A DNA stretch of 64,000 nt. Source: Pseudomonas sp. ADAK13 (GTDB lineage Bacteria; Pseudomonadota; Gammaproteobacteria; Pseudomonadales; Pseudomonadaceae). This document shows, in pieces, positions 54,696 to 63,457 of this stretch. Under the pieces are notes generated by a model. The model was not told the DNA's origin. It was given only the letters and a program-made list of their open reading frames with translations, and ran no database searches. The stretch lies in assembly GCF_012935715.1 (NCBI RefSeq), contig NZ_CP052860.1, positions 2,418,001 to 2,482,000 of the forward strand, given 5' to 3'. Each line of letters starts with the position of its first letter. Position 1 is the first letter of the stretch. The translations under genes were made by a program, and so were the position numbers.

Positions 54696-56267
54696 TTAAA
54701 GCATGCGTTCCAGCCCGACGGATGTGGCGAACCAGGCATTGAACCGGCGCCACCAGTTACCCGGTTCGCGGGTCAGGGTGTGCAGTTGGCCATTGTCTTC
54801 GGTCACCCAGACCACCTGGCCATCCTGCAGTTTCGCCTGATAGCTCAATGGCGGCGCCATGCCTTCCAGTGCAAGGTTGCGCACGTGCTCTGCCAGCTCC
54901 GGGCTGTCTACCAGCACCCCGACTTCGGTGTTCCACAGCACCGAGCGCGGGTCGAAGTTGAAGGAGCCGATGAAGGATTTCTCCCGGTCAAAGATGATCG
55001 CCTTGCTGTGCAGGCTGGAATCCGAGCCGTGGAAGGTGCCTTTGCGGAACAGATGAGGGCCGCTGCCGCCGCCATCTCCCGGCTGCCGGCGCAATTCGTA
55101 CAGCTTTACCCCGTGTTCCAGCAACGCCTTGCGATAGGGCGCATAACCGCCGTGCACCGCTGGCACGTCGGTGGCTTCCAGGGAATTGGTCAACAGGCTC
55201 ACCGAGACGCCGGCGTCCGCACGGCCGGTCAGGTACACGAGGCCAGGTTGCCCTGGTACGAAGTACGCCGAAATCATCATCAGCTCATGGCTGACCCCTT
55301 CCAGCTCCGGTGCCAGCTGAGTGGTGAGCAGCAGCCGGGGATCCGGATCGGCCTTGGCCAGCACTTTGCTCGGCGCATCCCACAGCGCCTGGTTCCAGGC
55401 CCAGATCAGCTCACGGCGCCAGATGTCCATGCGCGGCTGGGTCTTGTAGGTGCGCAGGCGGTTGTACAGGGCATGGTTTTGTTGGCGCGATTCGGCCAGG
55501 GAGTCTTCCAGGCGTACGCGGGCGCTGGCCAGGTCGCCTTTGGAGGCGCTGCTGACGAAGTCACCGATGGGTTTGCTCAGGGCACTGTTCCAGTACTGAT
55601 CGAAACTGTGGCCCAGTTGCTCGGCCACCGGGCCCACGCTGAGCATGTCGATATCGGTGAAGTTGAGGTTGGGTTCGGCGTCGAAATACTCATCCCCCAG
55701 GTTGCGCCCGCCAACGATGGCCACGCTGTTGTCTGCCAGCCACAGCTTGTTGTGCATGCGCCGGTGTTGCAGCGAGAGGTCGAACAGCCGTGCCATGGCC
55801 CGCGTTACGCCGGTGCTGCGGCCCAGGTGCAGCGGGTTGAACAGGCGGATCTGGATGTGCGGGTGGGCGGCGAGGGTGGCGATGATCTGGTCCAGGCCGT
55901 CGCTGGTGGTGTCGTCCAGCAGGATGCGCACGCGCACGCCACGGTCGGCGGCCTTGAGCAGCTCATCCACGAGCATGCGGGTGCTGATGCCGTCGTGGAC
56001 GATGTAGTACTGCAGGTCGAGGCTGGTCTGGGCGTTGCGGATCAGTTCGGCGCGAGCCATGAAGGCTTCGCTGCTGTTGGGCAGCAGGCGGAACCCGGAG
56101 CGGCCTTTGTAGGGCGCGGCCTGGGCCTGGATCGAGCGGCCGAATGACGACTCACTGGCCGGCAAGGCCTCGCTGGGCGTACGCGGCGAGTCGAGGGTGG
56201 CGCAGCCGCCCAGGGCCAGGATGCCCAGCAGGAAAAACGGTAATAGCCGTTGGGTCATCAATGACAT
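54696..56267 (-). CDS. Phospholipase D-like lipoprotein (cardiolipin synthase C type)
   Basis: The 523-residue lipoprotein (lipobox LGGC, Cys22) has two HKD motifs: HNKLWLADNSVAIVGGRN and HSKAIIFDREKSFIGSFN, the pair that makes one PLD active site. Architecture and length resemble ClsC-type cardiolipin synthases, which join phosphatidyl groups. ClsC works with a partner (YmdB) that is not seen nearby, and a hydrolase role is also possible. The start at 56267 gives a good signal. Confidence 0.86.
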   Translation of the reverse strand: MSLMTQRLLPFFLLGILALGGCATLDSPRTPSEALPASESSFGRSIQAQAAPYKGRSGFRLLPNSSEAFMARAELIRNAQTSLDLQYYIVHDGISTRMLVDELLKAADRGVRVRILLDDTTSDGLDQIIATLAAHPHIQIRLFNPLHLGRSTGVTRAMARLFDLSLQHRRMHNKLWLADNSVAIVGGRNLGDEYFDAEPNLNFTDIDMLSVGPVAEQLGHSFDQYWNSALSKPIGDFVSSASKGDLASARVRLEDSLAESRQQNHALYNRLRTYKTQPRMDIWRRELIWAWNQALWDAPSKVLAKADPDPRLLLTTQLAPELEGVSHELMMISAYFVPGQPGLVYLTGRADAGVSVSLLTNSLEATDVPAVHGGYAPYRKALLEHGVKLYELRRQPGDGGGSGPHLFRKGTFHGSDSSLHSKAIIFDREKSFIGSFNFDPRSVLWNTEVGVLVDSPELAEHVRNLALEGMAPPLSYQAKLQDGQVVWVTEDNGQLHTLTREPGNWWRRFNAWFATSVGLERML

Positions 56268-56320
56268 GGGTTCCGAATCAGGGCGGTTGTCGGCATATGA
56301 CGGCTATTTCCCGGGAAAGG

Positions 56321-57745
56321 TCAGTCCGCTGCTTCGGCCAGCAACTTGATGGCGGTGGCGCCGACCTTGCGCACGGCCTCTTCAATCTGCGGCGTTGGTT
56401 TGGCAGCGTAGTTCATGCGCAGGCAGTTCCTGTACTTGCCGGAGGCGGAAAAGATACTTCCCACAGCAATCTGTACACCTTCATCCACCAGCAGCCGGTT
56501 GAGCTTCAACGTGTCGAAGCCTTCCGGCAGTTCCACCCACAGCATGAAGCTGCCCTGTGGGCGGCTGGCGCGGGTGCCTGCGGGGAAATAACGGCTGACC
56601 CAATCGAGCATCAAGTCGCGATTGCGCTGGTATTGGGTACGCATCCGGCGCAAATGCGGTTCGAAATGACCGTTTTTCAGAAATTCGGCAATCGCGATCT
56701 GTGGCTGGGTCGCGGTGGCGCCGGTGCTGATGTATTTCATGTGCAGCACACGTTCCAGGTAACGACCGGGTGCAACCCAGCCGATCCGCAGGCCGGGCGC
56801 CAGGGTTTTCGAGAAGGAGCTGCACAGTACGACGCGGCCATCTTCGTCGAAGGATTTTATGGTGCGTGGACGCGGGTAGCTGTAGGCCAATTCTCCATAC
56901 ACATCGTCTTCGATGATTGCCACGTCGAAGCGCTGTGCCAGGGTCAGCAGTGCGCGTTTGCGCGATTCCGGCATGATGTAGCCGAGCGGGTTGTTGCAGT
57001 TGGGGGTCAGCTGGATGACCTTGATCGGCCACTGTTCCAGCGCCAGCTCCAGCGCTTCCAGGCTGATGCCGGTGAGGGGGTCGGTGGGGATTTCCAGGGC
57101 CTTCATGCCCAGGCCCTTCAGGGTTTGCATGGCGCCGTGGAAGCTTGGCGAGTCGACGGCAACGATGTCGCCCGGCTCACAAATGGCGTGGATGCTCGCG
57201 GACAGCGCTTCGTGGCAGCCGGTGGTGATCACCAGGTCCTGGGGCGTCAGTTGGCAGCCAGAGTCGAGCATCTGGCGGGCAATCTGTTCGCGCAGGTCCA
57301 GGTTGCCGTGGATGGTGTCGTAATACAGCCCCGGCATGTCCTGGCGTCGACTGATCCGCGCCAGGCTGCGTAACAAGGGTTTCATGGTTGGCGACAATAC
57401 ATCCGGCATGCCGCGGCCCAACTGTATGGTGTCTTTGCGTGGCACTGCGCGGATCAGCTCCAGTACCTGGTCCCACTGGGAAATTTCCACCGGGCGCTGG
57501 GCCGGGCGGCCTATGGCGGGCAGCGCCGGCAAGTCGCGGCTCACCGGCACGAAGTAGCCGGATTTTGGCTTGGGCATCGCCAGACCGTTGTCTTCCAGCA
57601 CGCGATAGGCCTGCTGCACGGTGCTCAGGCTGACCCCATGCTCCACGCTCAAGGCCCGCACTGACGGCAATCGATCGCCCGGGCGGTAGAAGCCCTGCTC
57701 GATGCGCGTGCCCAACAGTTCGGCGAGGTTGACGTATAGCGTCAT
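56321..57745 (-). CDS. MocR-type GntR/aminotransferase regulator
   Basis: The 474-residue protein has an N-terminal GntR winged helix (FYRPGDRLPSVRALSVEHG, SLSTVQQAYRVLEDNG) and a fold-type I aminotransferase-like domain with the PLP lysine in SSFSKTLAPGLRIGWV. Such proteins act as PLP-dependent transcription regulators. Its effector and targets are unknown; TACAG half-sites in its own upstream region suggest autoregulation or control of the adjacent DUF1127 gene. Confidence 0.9.
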   Translation of the reverse strand: MTLYVNLAELLGTRIEQGFYRPGDRLPSVRALSVEHGVSLSTVQQAYRVLEDNGLAMPKPKSGYFVPVSRDLPALPAIGRPAQRPVEISQWDQVLELIRAVPRKDTIQLGRGMPDVLSPTMKPLLRSLARISRRQDMPGLYYDTIHGNLDLREQIARQMLDSGCQLTPQDLVITTGCHEALSASIHAICEPGDIVAVDSPSFHGAMQTLKGLGMKALEIPTDPLTGISLEALELALEQWPIKVIQLTPNCNNPLGYIMPESRKRALLTLAQRFDVAIIEDDVYGELAYSYPRPRTIKSFDEDGRVVLCSSFSKTLAPGLRIGWVAPGRYLERVLHMKYISTGATATQPQIAIAEFLKNGHFEPHLRRMRTQYQRNRDLMLDWVSRYFPAGTRASRPQGSFMLWVELPEGFDTLKLNRLLVDEGVQIAVGSIFSASGKYRNCLRMNYAAKPTPQIEEAVRKVGATAIKLLAEAAD

Positions 57746-57767
57746 GGCGAGGCTTCCCGATTACCAG

Positions 57768-57820
57768 TACAGATCAGCCGAAAATACAGGATTCAGCGGC
57801 AGATAGGCAGTATCTGTATG
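57768..57820. promoter_or_regulatory. Candidate MocR operator half-sites
   Basis: Three related elements lie between the divergent genes: GTACAGAT at 57767-57774, ATACAGGAT around 57784-57792 and the inverted ATCTGTA at 57812-57818. Spaced TACAG repeats next to a MocR gene are typical of its own control sites. The assignment is an inference. Confidence 0.4.
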
Positions 57821-57910
57821 GATTTAATACCGGGTGGTTGAATCTGTCATGGTTTCGCGTGCCGGCTCATCCTGTGTACTCATGGCAATACGTAAATGAG
57901 GGGCAGGAAA

Positions 57911-58147
57911 ATGAGCGGTCTGAGCGATGTGCGGTTGGCGTTACACAGTCAGGAACTCGAAGCTGGGCAGGAGCGGCGCATGGCGACGCGTACCACGGCC
58001 CCGGCACTCAGTGCATGGGCGTTGTTCTGGCACCGCATGCACACCCGCAAGACCTTGCTGGAGCTGACCCCGGAGCAACTGCGTGACGTGGGCCTGAGCG
58101 CCGAGCAGGCGCGCCGGGAAGGCTTGAAACCCTTCTGGCGCGGTTGA
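57911..58147 (+). CDS. Small DUF1127 protein
   Basis: The 78-residue protein has the DUF1127 (YjiS-like) C-terminal motif LELTPEQLRDVGLSAEQARREG followed by a FWRG end. In other bacteria such small Arg-rich proteins have been linked to RNA binding and to phosphate or carbon metabolism, but none is shown for this one. GGGCAGG lies upstream of the ATG. It lies between the divergent MocR gene and the convergent pauB4-like gene. Confidence 0.8.
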   Translation: MSGLSDVRLALHSQELEAGQERRMATRTTAPALSAWALFWHRMHTRKTLLELTPEQLRDVGLSAEQARREGLKPFWRG

Positions 58148-58148
58148 T

Positions 58149-59441
58149 TCAGACCAGTTCTTTCAATCGGTGCCAGAGCATTCCCAGCGCCAACAGCGGC
58201 GAGCGCAAGTGCTTGCCGCCCGGGAAGGTGATGTGCGGCACCTTGGCAAACAGATCAAACCGCCCGCTTTGCTGGCCGCTGATGGCTTCACCCAGCAGTT
58301 TGCCTGCCAGGTGAGTGGCATTGAGACCGTGACCCGCGTAGGCCTGGGCGAAATACACATTGGGGTGTTCGGCCAGGCGGCCAATCTGCGGCAGGCGGTT
58401 GGCGCCGATGCCGATCATGCCGCCCCACTGGTAATCGATGTTCACGTCGGCCAGTTGCGGGAACACCTGCAGCATTTTCGGACGCATATAGGCGCCGATG
58501 TCCTTCGGATCCCGTCCGGAATAATGGCAGGCACCCCCGAACAACAAGCGTCGGTCGGCTGACAGCCGGAAGTAGTCCACGGTCACCCGCTGGTCACACA
58601 CCGCCATGTTTTGCGGCAGCAGCTCGGCTGCCTGGGCTTCGCTCAAGGGCTCGGTGGCGATGATGTAGCTGCCGGCGGGCAGCACCTTGCCACTCAAATG
58701 CGGGTTGAGGCCGTTCAGATAGGCGTTGCAGCCCAGTACCAGGGTCTTGGCGCGCACGTTGCCTTGGGCGGTGTGCACGTTGACCTCCGGGCCGTAGTCG
58801 ATGCGCACCGCTTCGGAATGCTCGAACAATTGCACGCCCAACTGCTGTGCGGCAGCCGCCTCGCCGAGGGCCAGGTTCAGCGGGTGCAGGTGGCCGGAAC
58901 CCATGTCGATCATGCCGCCCACATAGCGGTGGGAGCCGATCACGCTGGGCATTTCGCTGGCTTGCAGCAGGCGCACTTCATGGCGATAACCGAGGCTTCG
59001 CAGTTCTTCGGCGTCGGCGGCCAGGTGTTCCAGGTCGCGGGGTTTGTTGGCCAGGTCGCAGTAGCCCCAGGTCAGGTCGCAGGCGATCTGCGAACGTTCG
59101 ACCCGCTGGCGCACGATTTCCACGGCTTCCAGGCCCATCAGTTTCATCTGGCGCACGCCATCGGCGCCGATGACGTGGGTGAACTGATCCAGGCCATGAC
59201 CGACGCCGCGAATCAACTGCCCGCCGTTGCGCCCGCTGGCGCCCCAGGCGATTTTGCGGGCCTCCAGCAGGACCACGCTGAAACCACGCTCGGCCAGTTC
59301 CAGGGCGGTGTTCAGCCCCGAAAAGCCGCCGCCGACCACGCACACATCGGCCACGACTTCACCTGTCAGCACCGGATAATCGGGCTGCGGGAAACTGCTG
59401 GCGGCGTAGTAGGAATTGGCGTGCCGGGCGCTGGCGGTCAT
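58149..59441 (-). CDS. pauB4: FAD-dependent oxidase of polyamine catabolism (PauB/PuuB type)
   Basis: The 430-residue flavoenzyme of the DAO family oxidises gamma-glutamyl-polyamines. It has the FAD dinucleotide motif VVGGGFSGLNTALELAERGF near residue 40, an ARKIAWGASGRNGGQLIRGVG flavin-binding stretch and the C-terminal YAGHGLNATHLAGKLLGEAI. Location between the DUF1127 and dadR regions matches PA5309 (pauB4). GGGAGG precedes the ATG at 59441, and an open extension to 59567 is not supported. Confidence 0.87.
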   Translation of the reverse strand: MTASARHANSYYAASSFPQPDYPVLTGEVVADVCVVGGGFSGLNTALELAERGFSVVLLEARKIAWGASGRNGGQLIRGVGHGLDQFTHVIGADGVRQMKLMGLEAVEIVRQRVERSQIACDLTWGYCDLANKPRDLEHLAADAEELRSLGYRHEVRLLQASEMPSVIGSHRYVGGMIDMGSGHLHPLNLALGEAAAAQQLGVQLFEHSEAVRIDYGPEVNVHTAQGNVRAKTLVLGCNAYLNGLNPHLSGKVLPAGSYIIATEPLSEAQAAELLPQNMAVCDQRVTVDYFRLSADRRLLFGGACHYSGRDPKDIGAYMRPKMLQVFPQLADVNIDYQWGGMIGIGANRLPQIGRLAEHPNVYFAQAYAGHGLNATHLAGKLLGEAISGQQSGRFDLFAKVPHITFPGGKHLRSPLLALGMLWHRLKELV

Positions 59442-59556
59442 GGGGGGCCTCCCTGTTTGGAAAATTTGACGCAGGATACAGCGGTCAGGCGAAGCTGTCT
59501 CACCGGGGGCTTTTAGGGCAAAATCCACGTCTATTCGCCATTCGGTCCCTGTGTCG

Positions 59557-59910
59557 ATGAGTTGCAACAGTCAGAAAGTCAACGCGCTGCGCCGGCAGAT
59601 TCCCTCGTTCGAGTGCGTCCCGGGTTGCCATGACTGCTGTGGGCCGGTGACCACCTCCACCGAGGAAATGTCGCGCCTGCCGCGCAAGACCGCTGCCGAG
59701 CAGGACGCGGCGATGGACGAACTCAATTGCGTGCACCTGGGCCCCAACGGCTGCACGGTGTACGACGAGCGCCCGCTGATTTGCCGCCTGTTCGGCACCA
59801 CGCCGACCTTGCCATGCCCCAACGGCCGCCGCCCGGTGGAGTTGATCCATCCGCGGGTGGAAAAGCAGATTCACGAGTACATGGCGAGCACGCGGCAAGT
59901 GCTGGTCTAG
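59557..59910 (+). CDS. YkgJ-family cysteine cluster protein
   Basis: The 117-residue protein has the YkgJ cysteine arrangement: FECVPGCHDCCGPV near the N-terminus, then LNCVHLGPNGCTVYDERPLICRLFG. This class is thought to bind metal, probably zinc or an Fe-S cluster. The function is unknown. ATG 59557 or the in-frame GTG at 59551 could both start; no clear ribosome site separates them. It converges with dadR. Confidence 0.8.
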   Translation: MSCNSQKVNALRRQIPSFECVPGCHDCCGPVTTSTEEMSRLPRKTAAEQDAAMDELNCVHLGPNGCTVYDERPLICRLFGTTPTLPCPNGRRPVELIHPRVEKQIHEYMASTRQVLV

Positions 59911-59913
59911 CGC

Positions 59914-60402
59914 TTAATCCGGGATGGGCAGGTTCAAGCTCTCCTTCACCTCTTCCATCACGATGTAGCTCTTGGACTCCCGTACGTGGGGCAGCTTGAG
60001 CAGGATATCGCCGAGTAACTTTCGGTACGACGCCATCTCCGAGATGCGTGCCTTCACCAGGTAGTCGAAATCCCCGGAGACCAAGTGGCACTCCAGCACG
60101 TGGGGCAGTTTCAGCACAGCGCGTCGGAATTCTTCAAAGGTGTCGCCGGACTTGTAGTCGAGGCTGATCTCGACAAACACCAGCAAACTGCCCTTCAAAT
60201 GCTGCGGATTGAGCCGGGCGTTGTAGCCCATGATGATCCCTTCGCGCTCCAGGCGCCGGACCCGCTCGGTGCACGGCGTGGTCGACAGGCCAACCTTTTC
60301 CCCCAGCTCAGTAAACGAAATTCGTCCGTCTGCCTGCAGGATGCGCAGGATGTTGCGGTCGATCTTGTCCAGTTCCCGCTTGGTCTGAGTGTTGGTCCGC
60401 AT
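59914..60402 (-). CDS. dadR: Lrp/AsnC-family regulator of the dad operon
   Basis: The 162-residue protein has the Lrp helix-turn-helix (LDKIDRNILRILQADGRISF, ELGEKVGLSTTPCTERVRRL) and a RAM effector domain with HLVSGDFDYLVKARI. It is divergently placed from dadA, as is DadR in P. aeruginosa, which activates dadAX in response to alanine and other amino acids. An earlier in-frame ATG at 60504 is rejected because the family starts at 60402. Confidence 0.93.
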   Translation of the reverse strand: MRTNTQTKRELDKIDRNILRILQADGRISFTELGEKVGLSTTPCTERVRRLEREGIIMGYNARLNPQHLKGSLLVFVEISLDYKSGDTFEEFRRAVLKLPHVLECHLVSGDFDYLVKARISEMASYRKLLGDILLKLPHVRESKSYIVMEEVKESLNLPIPD

Positions 60403-60558
60403 AGGGGATGCTCCTCCGTGAAAAGGGTTTTTGCCGAGAATTGTCGCCAAATATAGGCAGTTATATAGTGAAATGCACTGGCGATTGCTTTTTATACTGC
60501 CCACATCTTTGTGCTGAACAACAAACGTCAGCGGTCAAGCCGTGATGAGGGAATAAAA
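60403..60558. promoter_or_regulatory. dadR-dadA divergent control region
   Basis: This AT-richer spacer must contain the dadR and dadA promoters and Lrp sites. Minus-strand TATATAACTGCC and plus-strand TTGCTTTTTATACTGCCC (60486-60503) resemble promoter elements. GAGG lies a few bases before the dadA ATG. Confidence 0.45.
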
Positions 60559-61860
60559 ATGCGCGTTCTGGTCTTGGGTAGCGGTGTCATTGGCGTGGCC
60601 AGTGCCTACTATTTGGCACGAGCTGGTTTTGAAGTGGTCGTGGTCGACCGTCAACCGGCTGTGGCCATGGAGACCAGTTTCGCCAACGCCGGGCAGATCT
60701 CGCCGGGCTACGCCTCGCCATGGGCCGCACCGGGTGTGCCGCTCAAGGCTATCAAGTGGCTGCTGGAGCGCCATGCGCCTCTGGCGATCAAGGCCACCGC
60801 CGACATCGACCAATACCTGTGGATGGCGCAGATGCTGCGCAACTGCACCGCCAGCCGGTATGCGGTGAACAAGGAGCGCATGGTGCGCCTGTCCGAGTAC
60901 AGCCGCGATTGCATCGACGAACTGCGCGCCGAGACCGGTATTGCCTACGAAGGCCGCACTCTGGGGACTACGCAACTGTTCCGCACCCAGGCCCAGTTGG
61001 ATGGTGCTGCCAAGGACATCGCGGTATTGAAAGAGTCTGGCGTGCCTTACGAGCTGCTGGATCGCGCCGGCATTGCCCGCGTCGAGCCGGCCCTGGCCAG
61101 CGTTACCGATATCCTCGCCGGTGCCCTGCGTCTGCCGAATGACCAGACCGGCGACTGTCAGATGTTTACCACCCGCCTTGCCGACATGTGCAAGCAACTG
61201 GGTGTCGAATTCCGCTTTGAGCAAGATATCCAGCGCCTGGACTACGCCGGTGATCGGGTGAACGGCGTGTGGATCGACGGCAAGCTGGAAACCGCCGACC
61301 GCTACGTGCTGGCCCTCGGCAGCTACTCGCCGAAACTGCTCAAGCCGCTGGGGATCAAGGCGCCGGTGTACCCGCTCAAGGGCTACTCGATGACCGTGCC
61401 GATCACCAACCCGGCGATGGCCCCGACCTCGACCATTCTCGACGAGACCTACAAGGTCGCGATCACCCGTTTCGACAACCGCATTCGCGTCGGTGGCATG
61501 GCTGAAATAGCCGGTTTTGACCTGTCGCTGAACCCGCGTCGGCGGGAAACCCTGGAGATGATCGTCAACGACCTTTATCCTCAGGGCGGTGATTTGAGCC
61601 AGGCCAGTTTCTGGACCGGCCTGCGGCCGACCACCCCGGACGGCACGCCTATTGTCGGTGCTACCCCGTTCAAAAACCTGTTCCTGAACACCGGCCACGG
61701 CACCCTCGGCTGGACCATGGCCTGTGGCTCTGGTCGTTTGCTGGCGGACCTGATGGCGAAGAAAACCCCGCAGATCAGTGCCGAAGGCCTCGATATTTCC
61801 CGTTACGGCAACCACCAGGAGTCCGCAAAACATGTCAATCCAGCGCCAGCTCACCAATGA
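60559..61860 (+). CDS. dadA: DadA, D-amino acid dehydrogenase
   Basis: DadA oxidises D-alanine and other D-amino acids to keto acids, passing electrons to the respiratory chain at the inner membrane. The 433-residue protein begins with the FAD motif [20 protein letters not shown] and has [14 protein letters not shown], and a C-terminal [19 protein letters not shown]. The start at 60559 fits family length. The downstream ridA-like gene overlaps its end by 29 bases. Confidence 0.96.
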   Translation: MRVLVLGSGVIGVASAYYLARAGFEVVVVDRQPAVAMETSFANAGQISPGYASPWAAPGVPLKAIKWLLERHAPLAIKATADIDQYLWMAQMLRNCTASRYAVNKERMVRLSEYSRDCIDELRAETGIAYEGRTLGTTQLFRTQAQLDGAAKDIAVLKESGVPYELLDRAGIARVEPALASVTDILAGALRLPNDQTGDCQMFTTRLADMCKQLGVEFRFEQDIQRLDYAGDRVNGVWIDGKLETADRYVLALGSYSPKLLKPLGIKAPVYPLKGYSMTVPITNPAMAPTSTILDETYKVAITRFDNRIRVGGMAEIAGFDLSLNPRRRETLEMIVNDLYPQGGDLSQASFWTGLRPTTPDGTPIVGATPFKNLFLNTGHGTLGWTMACGSGRLLADLMAKKTPQISAEGLDISRYGNHQESAKHVNPAPAHQ

Positions 61861-62185
61861 GCGCATGAGTCAGATCGTTGTTCACAGCGGTACCGTGTAT
61901 CTGGCAGGGCAAGTCGGCGACGACATGAGCGCCGGGATTGAACAACAGACCCGTGAAACCCTCGTCAATATCGAGCGTTTGCTGGACCTGGCCGGCACCG
62001 ACAAGACCAAGTTGCTGTCGGTGACCATCTACCTGAAAGACATCGACGCGGACTTCGCCGGGATGAACGCGGTATGGGACAAGTGGCTGCCAAAAGGCGT
62101 CGCGCCGGCCCGTGCCACGGTTGAAGCGAAACTTTGCGAACCGGAAATCCTGGTTGAGCTGTCGGTTGTGGCCGCTCTGCCTTAA
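61832..62185 (+). CDS. RidA-family protein of the dad operon
   Basis: The 117-residue RidA relative (family YjgH/RutC-type) has [19 protein letters not shown] and [18 protein letters not shown]. Its distinct sequence from the 34610-34990 ridA suggests a separate role, probably deaminating imines formed by DadA. It overlaps the dadA end in another frame, indicating translational coupling. It corresponds to PA5303. Confidence 0.9.
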   Translation: MSIQRQLTNERMSQIVVHSGTVYLAGQVGDDMSAGIEQQTRETLVNIERLLDLAGTDKTKLLSVTIYLKDIDADFAGMNAVWDKWLPKGVAPARATVEAKLCEPEILVELSVVAALP

Positions 62186-62199
62186 GCCAAACTCCTCTC

Positions 62200-62234
62200 C
62201 CGGCGCCTGCGTTGTCAGCGGGTGCCGGTTTTTT
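62200..62234 (+). terminator. Intrinsic terminator/attenuator between the dad ridA gene and dadX
   Basis: Stem CCGGCGCCTGC/GCGGGTGCCGG (two G-T wobbles) with a 7-base loop is followed by T6. It lies within the dad operon 15 bases after the RidA-like stop, so it may reduce dadX expression relative to dadA. Confidence 0.8.
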
Positions 62235-62264
62235 CTTCTCACTGCCGCCTAGAAGCCTGCCGCC

Positions 62265-63341
62265 ATGCGTCCTGCCCGTGCCCTGATCGACCTCCAAGCC
62301 CTGCGCCATAACTACCAACTGGCCCGTGAAGTCACGGCTGGAGCGAAAGCCCTTGCCGTGATCAAGGCGGATGCCTACGGCCACGGTGCCGTGCGCGTTG
62401 CCCAGGCGCTGGAAGCCGAGGCGGACGGGTTTGCGGTGGCGTGCATCGAAGAAGCGCTGGAACTGCGGGCCGCCGGGATTCGCGGGCCGGTGCTGTTGCT
62501 CGAAGGGTTTTTCGAGGCCGACGAACTGCCGCTGATCATCGAGCATGACTTGTGGTGCGTGGTGCATTCGCTGTGGCAGCTGGACGCGATTGAACAGGCG
62601 CAGCTCAGCAAACCGCTGACCGTCTGGCTCAAGCTCGACTCGGGCATGCACCGTGTTGGCTTGCACCCCAAGGATTATCACGACGCCTACCAGCGTCTGC
62701 TGGCCTGCGGCAAGGTCGCGAAGATCGTGTTGATGAGCCACTTCGCCCGTGCCGATGAGCTGGACAGCACCAGCAGCGAAGAGCAAGTGGCGGTGTTTGA
62801 AGCAGCGCGCCAGGGCTTGTCGGCCCAGGTCAGCCTGCGCAATTCGCCGTCGGTGCTGGGCTGGCCGAATGTGTCCAGCGACTGGGTACGCCCGGGCATC
62901 ATGCTCTACGGCGCCACCCCATTTGGTGAAGACCAGGCCATCGCCGCGCGTTTGCAGCCGGTGATGACCCTCGAATCGAAAGTCATCTGCGTACGTGAAC
63001 TGCCGGCCGGCGAGCCGGTGGGTTACGGCGCGAAATTCATCACCCCGAAACCGATGCGCATCGGCGTGGTGGCCATGGGTTATGCCGACGGTTACCCGCG
63101 TCACGCACCCACCGGCACGCCAGTGCTGGTGGCTGGCCAGCGCAGCCAGTTGCTGGGCCGGGTGTCGATGGACATGCTGTGTATCGACCTGACGGACGTG
63201 CCCCAGGCCGGGCTCGGCTCCACGGTCGAATTGTGGGGCAAAAACATCCTCGCCAGTGACGTCGCCACCGCTGCCGACACCATTCCCTACCAGATCTTCT
63301 GCAACCTGCGCCGGGTGCCACGGCTCTATTCCGGCGCTTGA
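62265..63341 (+). CDS. dadX: DadX, catabolic alanine racemase
   Basis: DadX interconverts L- and D-alanine so that L-alanine can be catabolised by DadA. The 358-residue enzyme has the PLP lysine in [11 protein letters not shown] (Lys34). Also visible are PGIMLYG, the GYGAKF catalytic tyrosine segment, [13 protein letters not shown] and [14 protein letters not shown]. It lies 79 bases after the RidA-like gene, behind an intrinsic terminator. Confidence 0.96.
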   Translation: MRPARALIDLQALRHNYQLAREVTAGAKALAVIKADAYGHGAVRVAQALEAEADGFAVACIEEALELRAAGIRGPVLLLEGFFEADELPLIIEHDLWCVVHSLWQLDAIEQAQLSKPLTVWLKLDSGMHRVGLHPKDYHDAYQRLLACGKVAKIVLMSHFARADELDSTSSEEQVAVFEAARQGLSAQVSLRNSPSVLGWPNVSSDWVRPGIMLYGATPFGEDQAIAARLQPVMTLESKVICVRELPAGEPVGYGAKFITPKPMRIGVVAMGYADGYPRHAPTGTPVLVAGQRSQLLGRVSMDMLCIDLTDVPQAGLGSTVELWGKNILASDVATAADTIPYQIFCNLRRVPRLYSGA

Positions 63342-63457
63342 GCGGCACCCACGAATGGCAGATTCCGGGATTTAGGCCAAAGTGTTGTAAATACTGAACG
63401 CTGTCGCCATGATAACGCTCAATTACAACAACGCCTGAATCCTAGGAGGCTCCTGCA

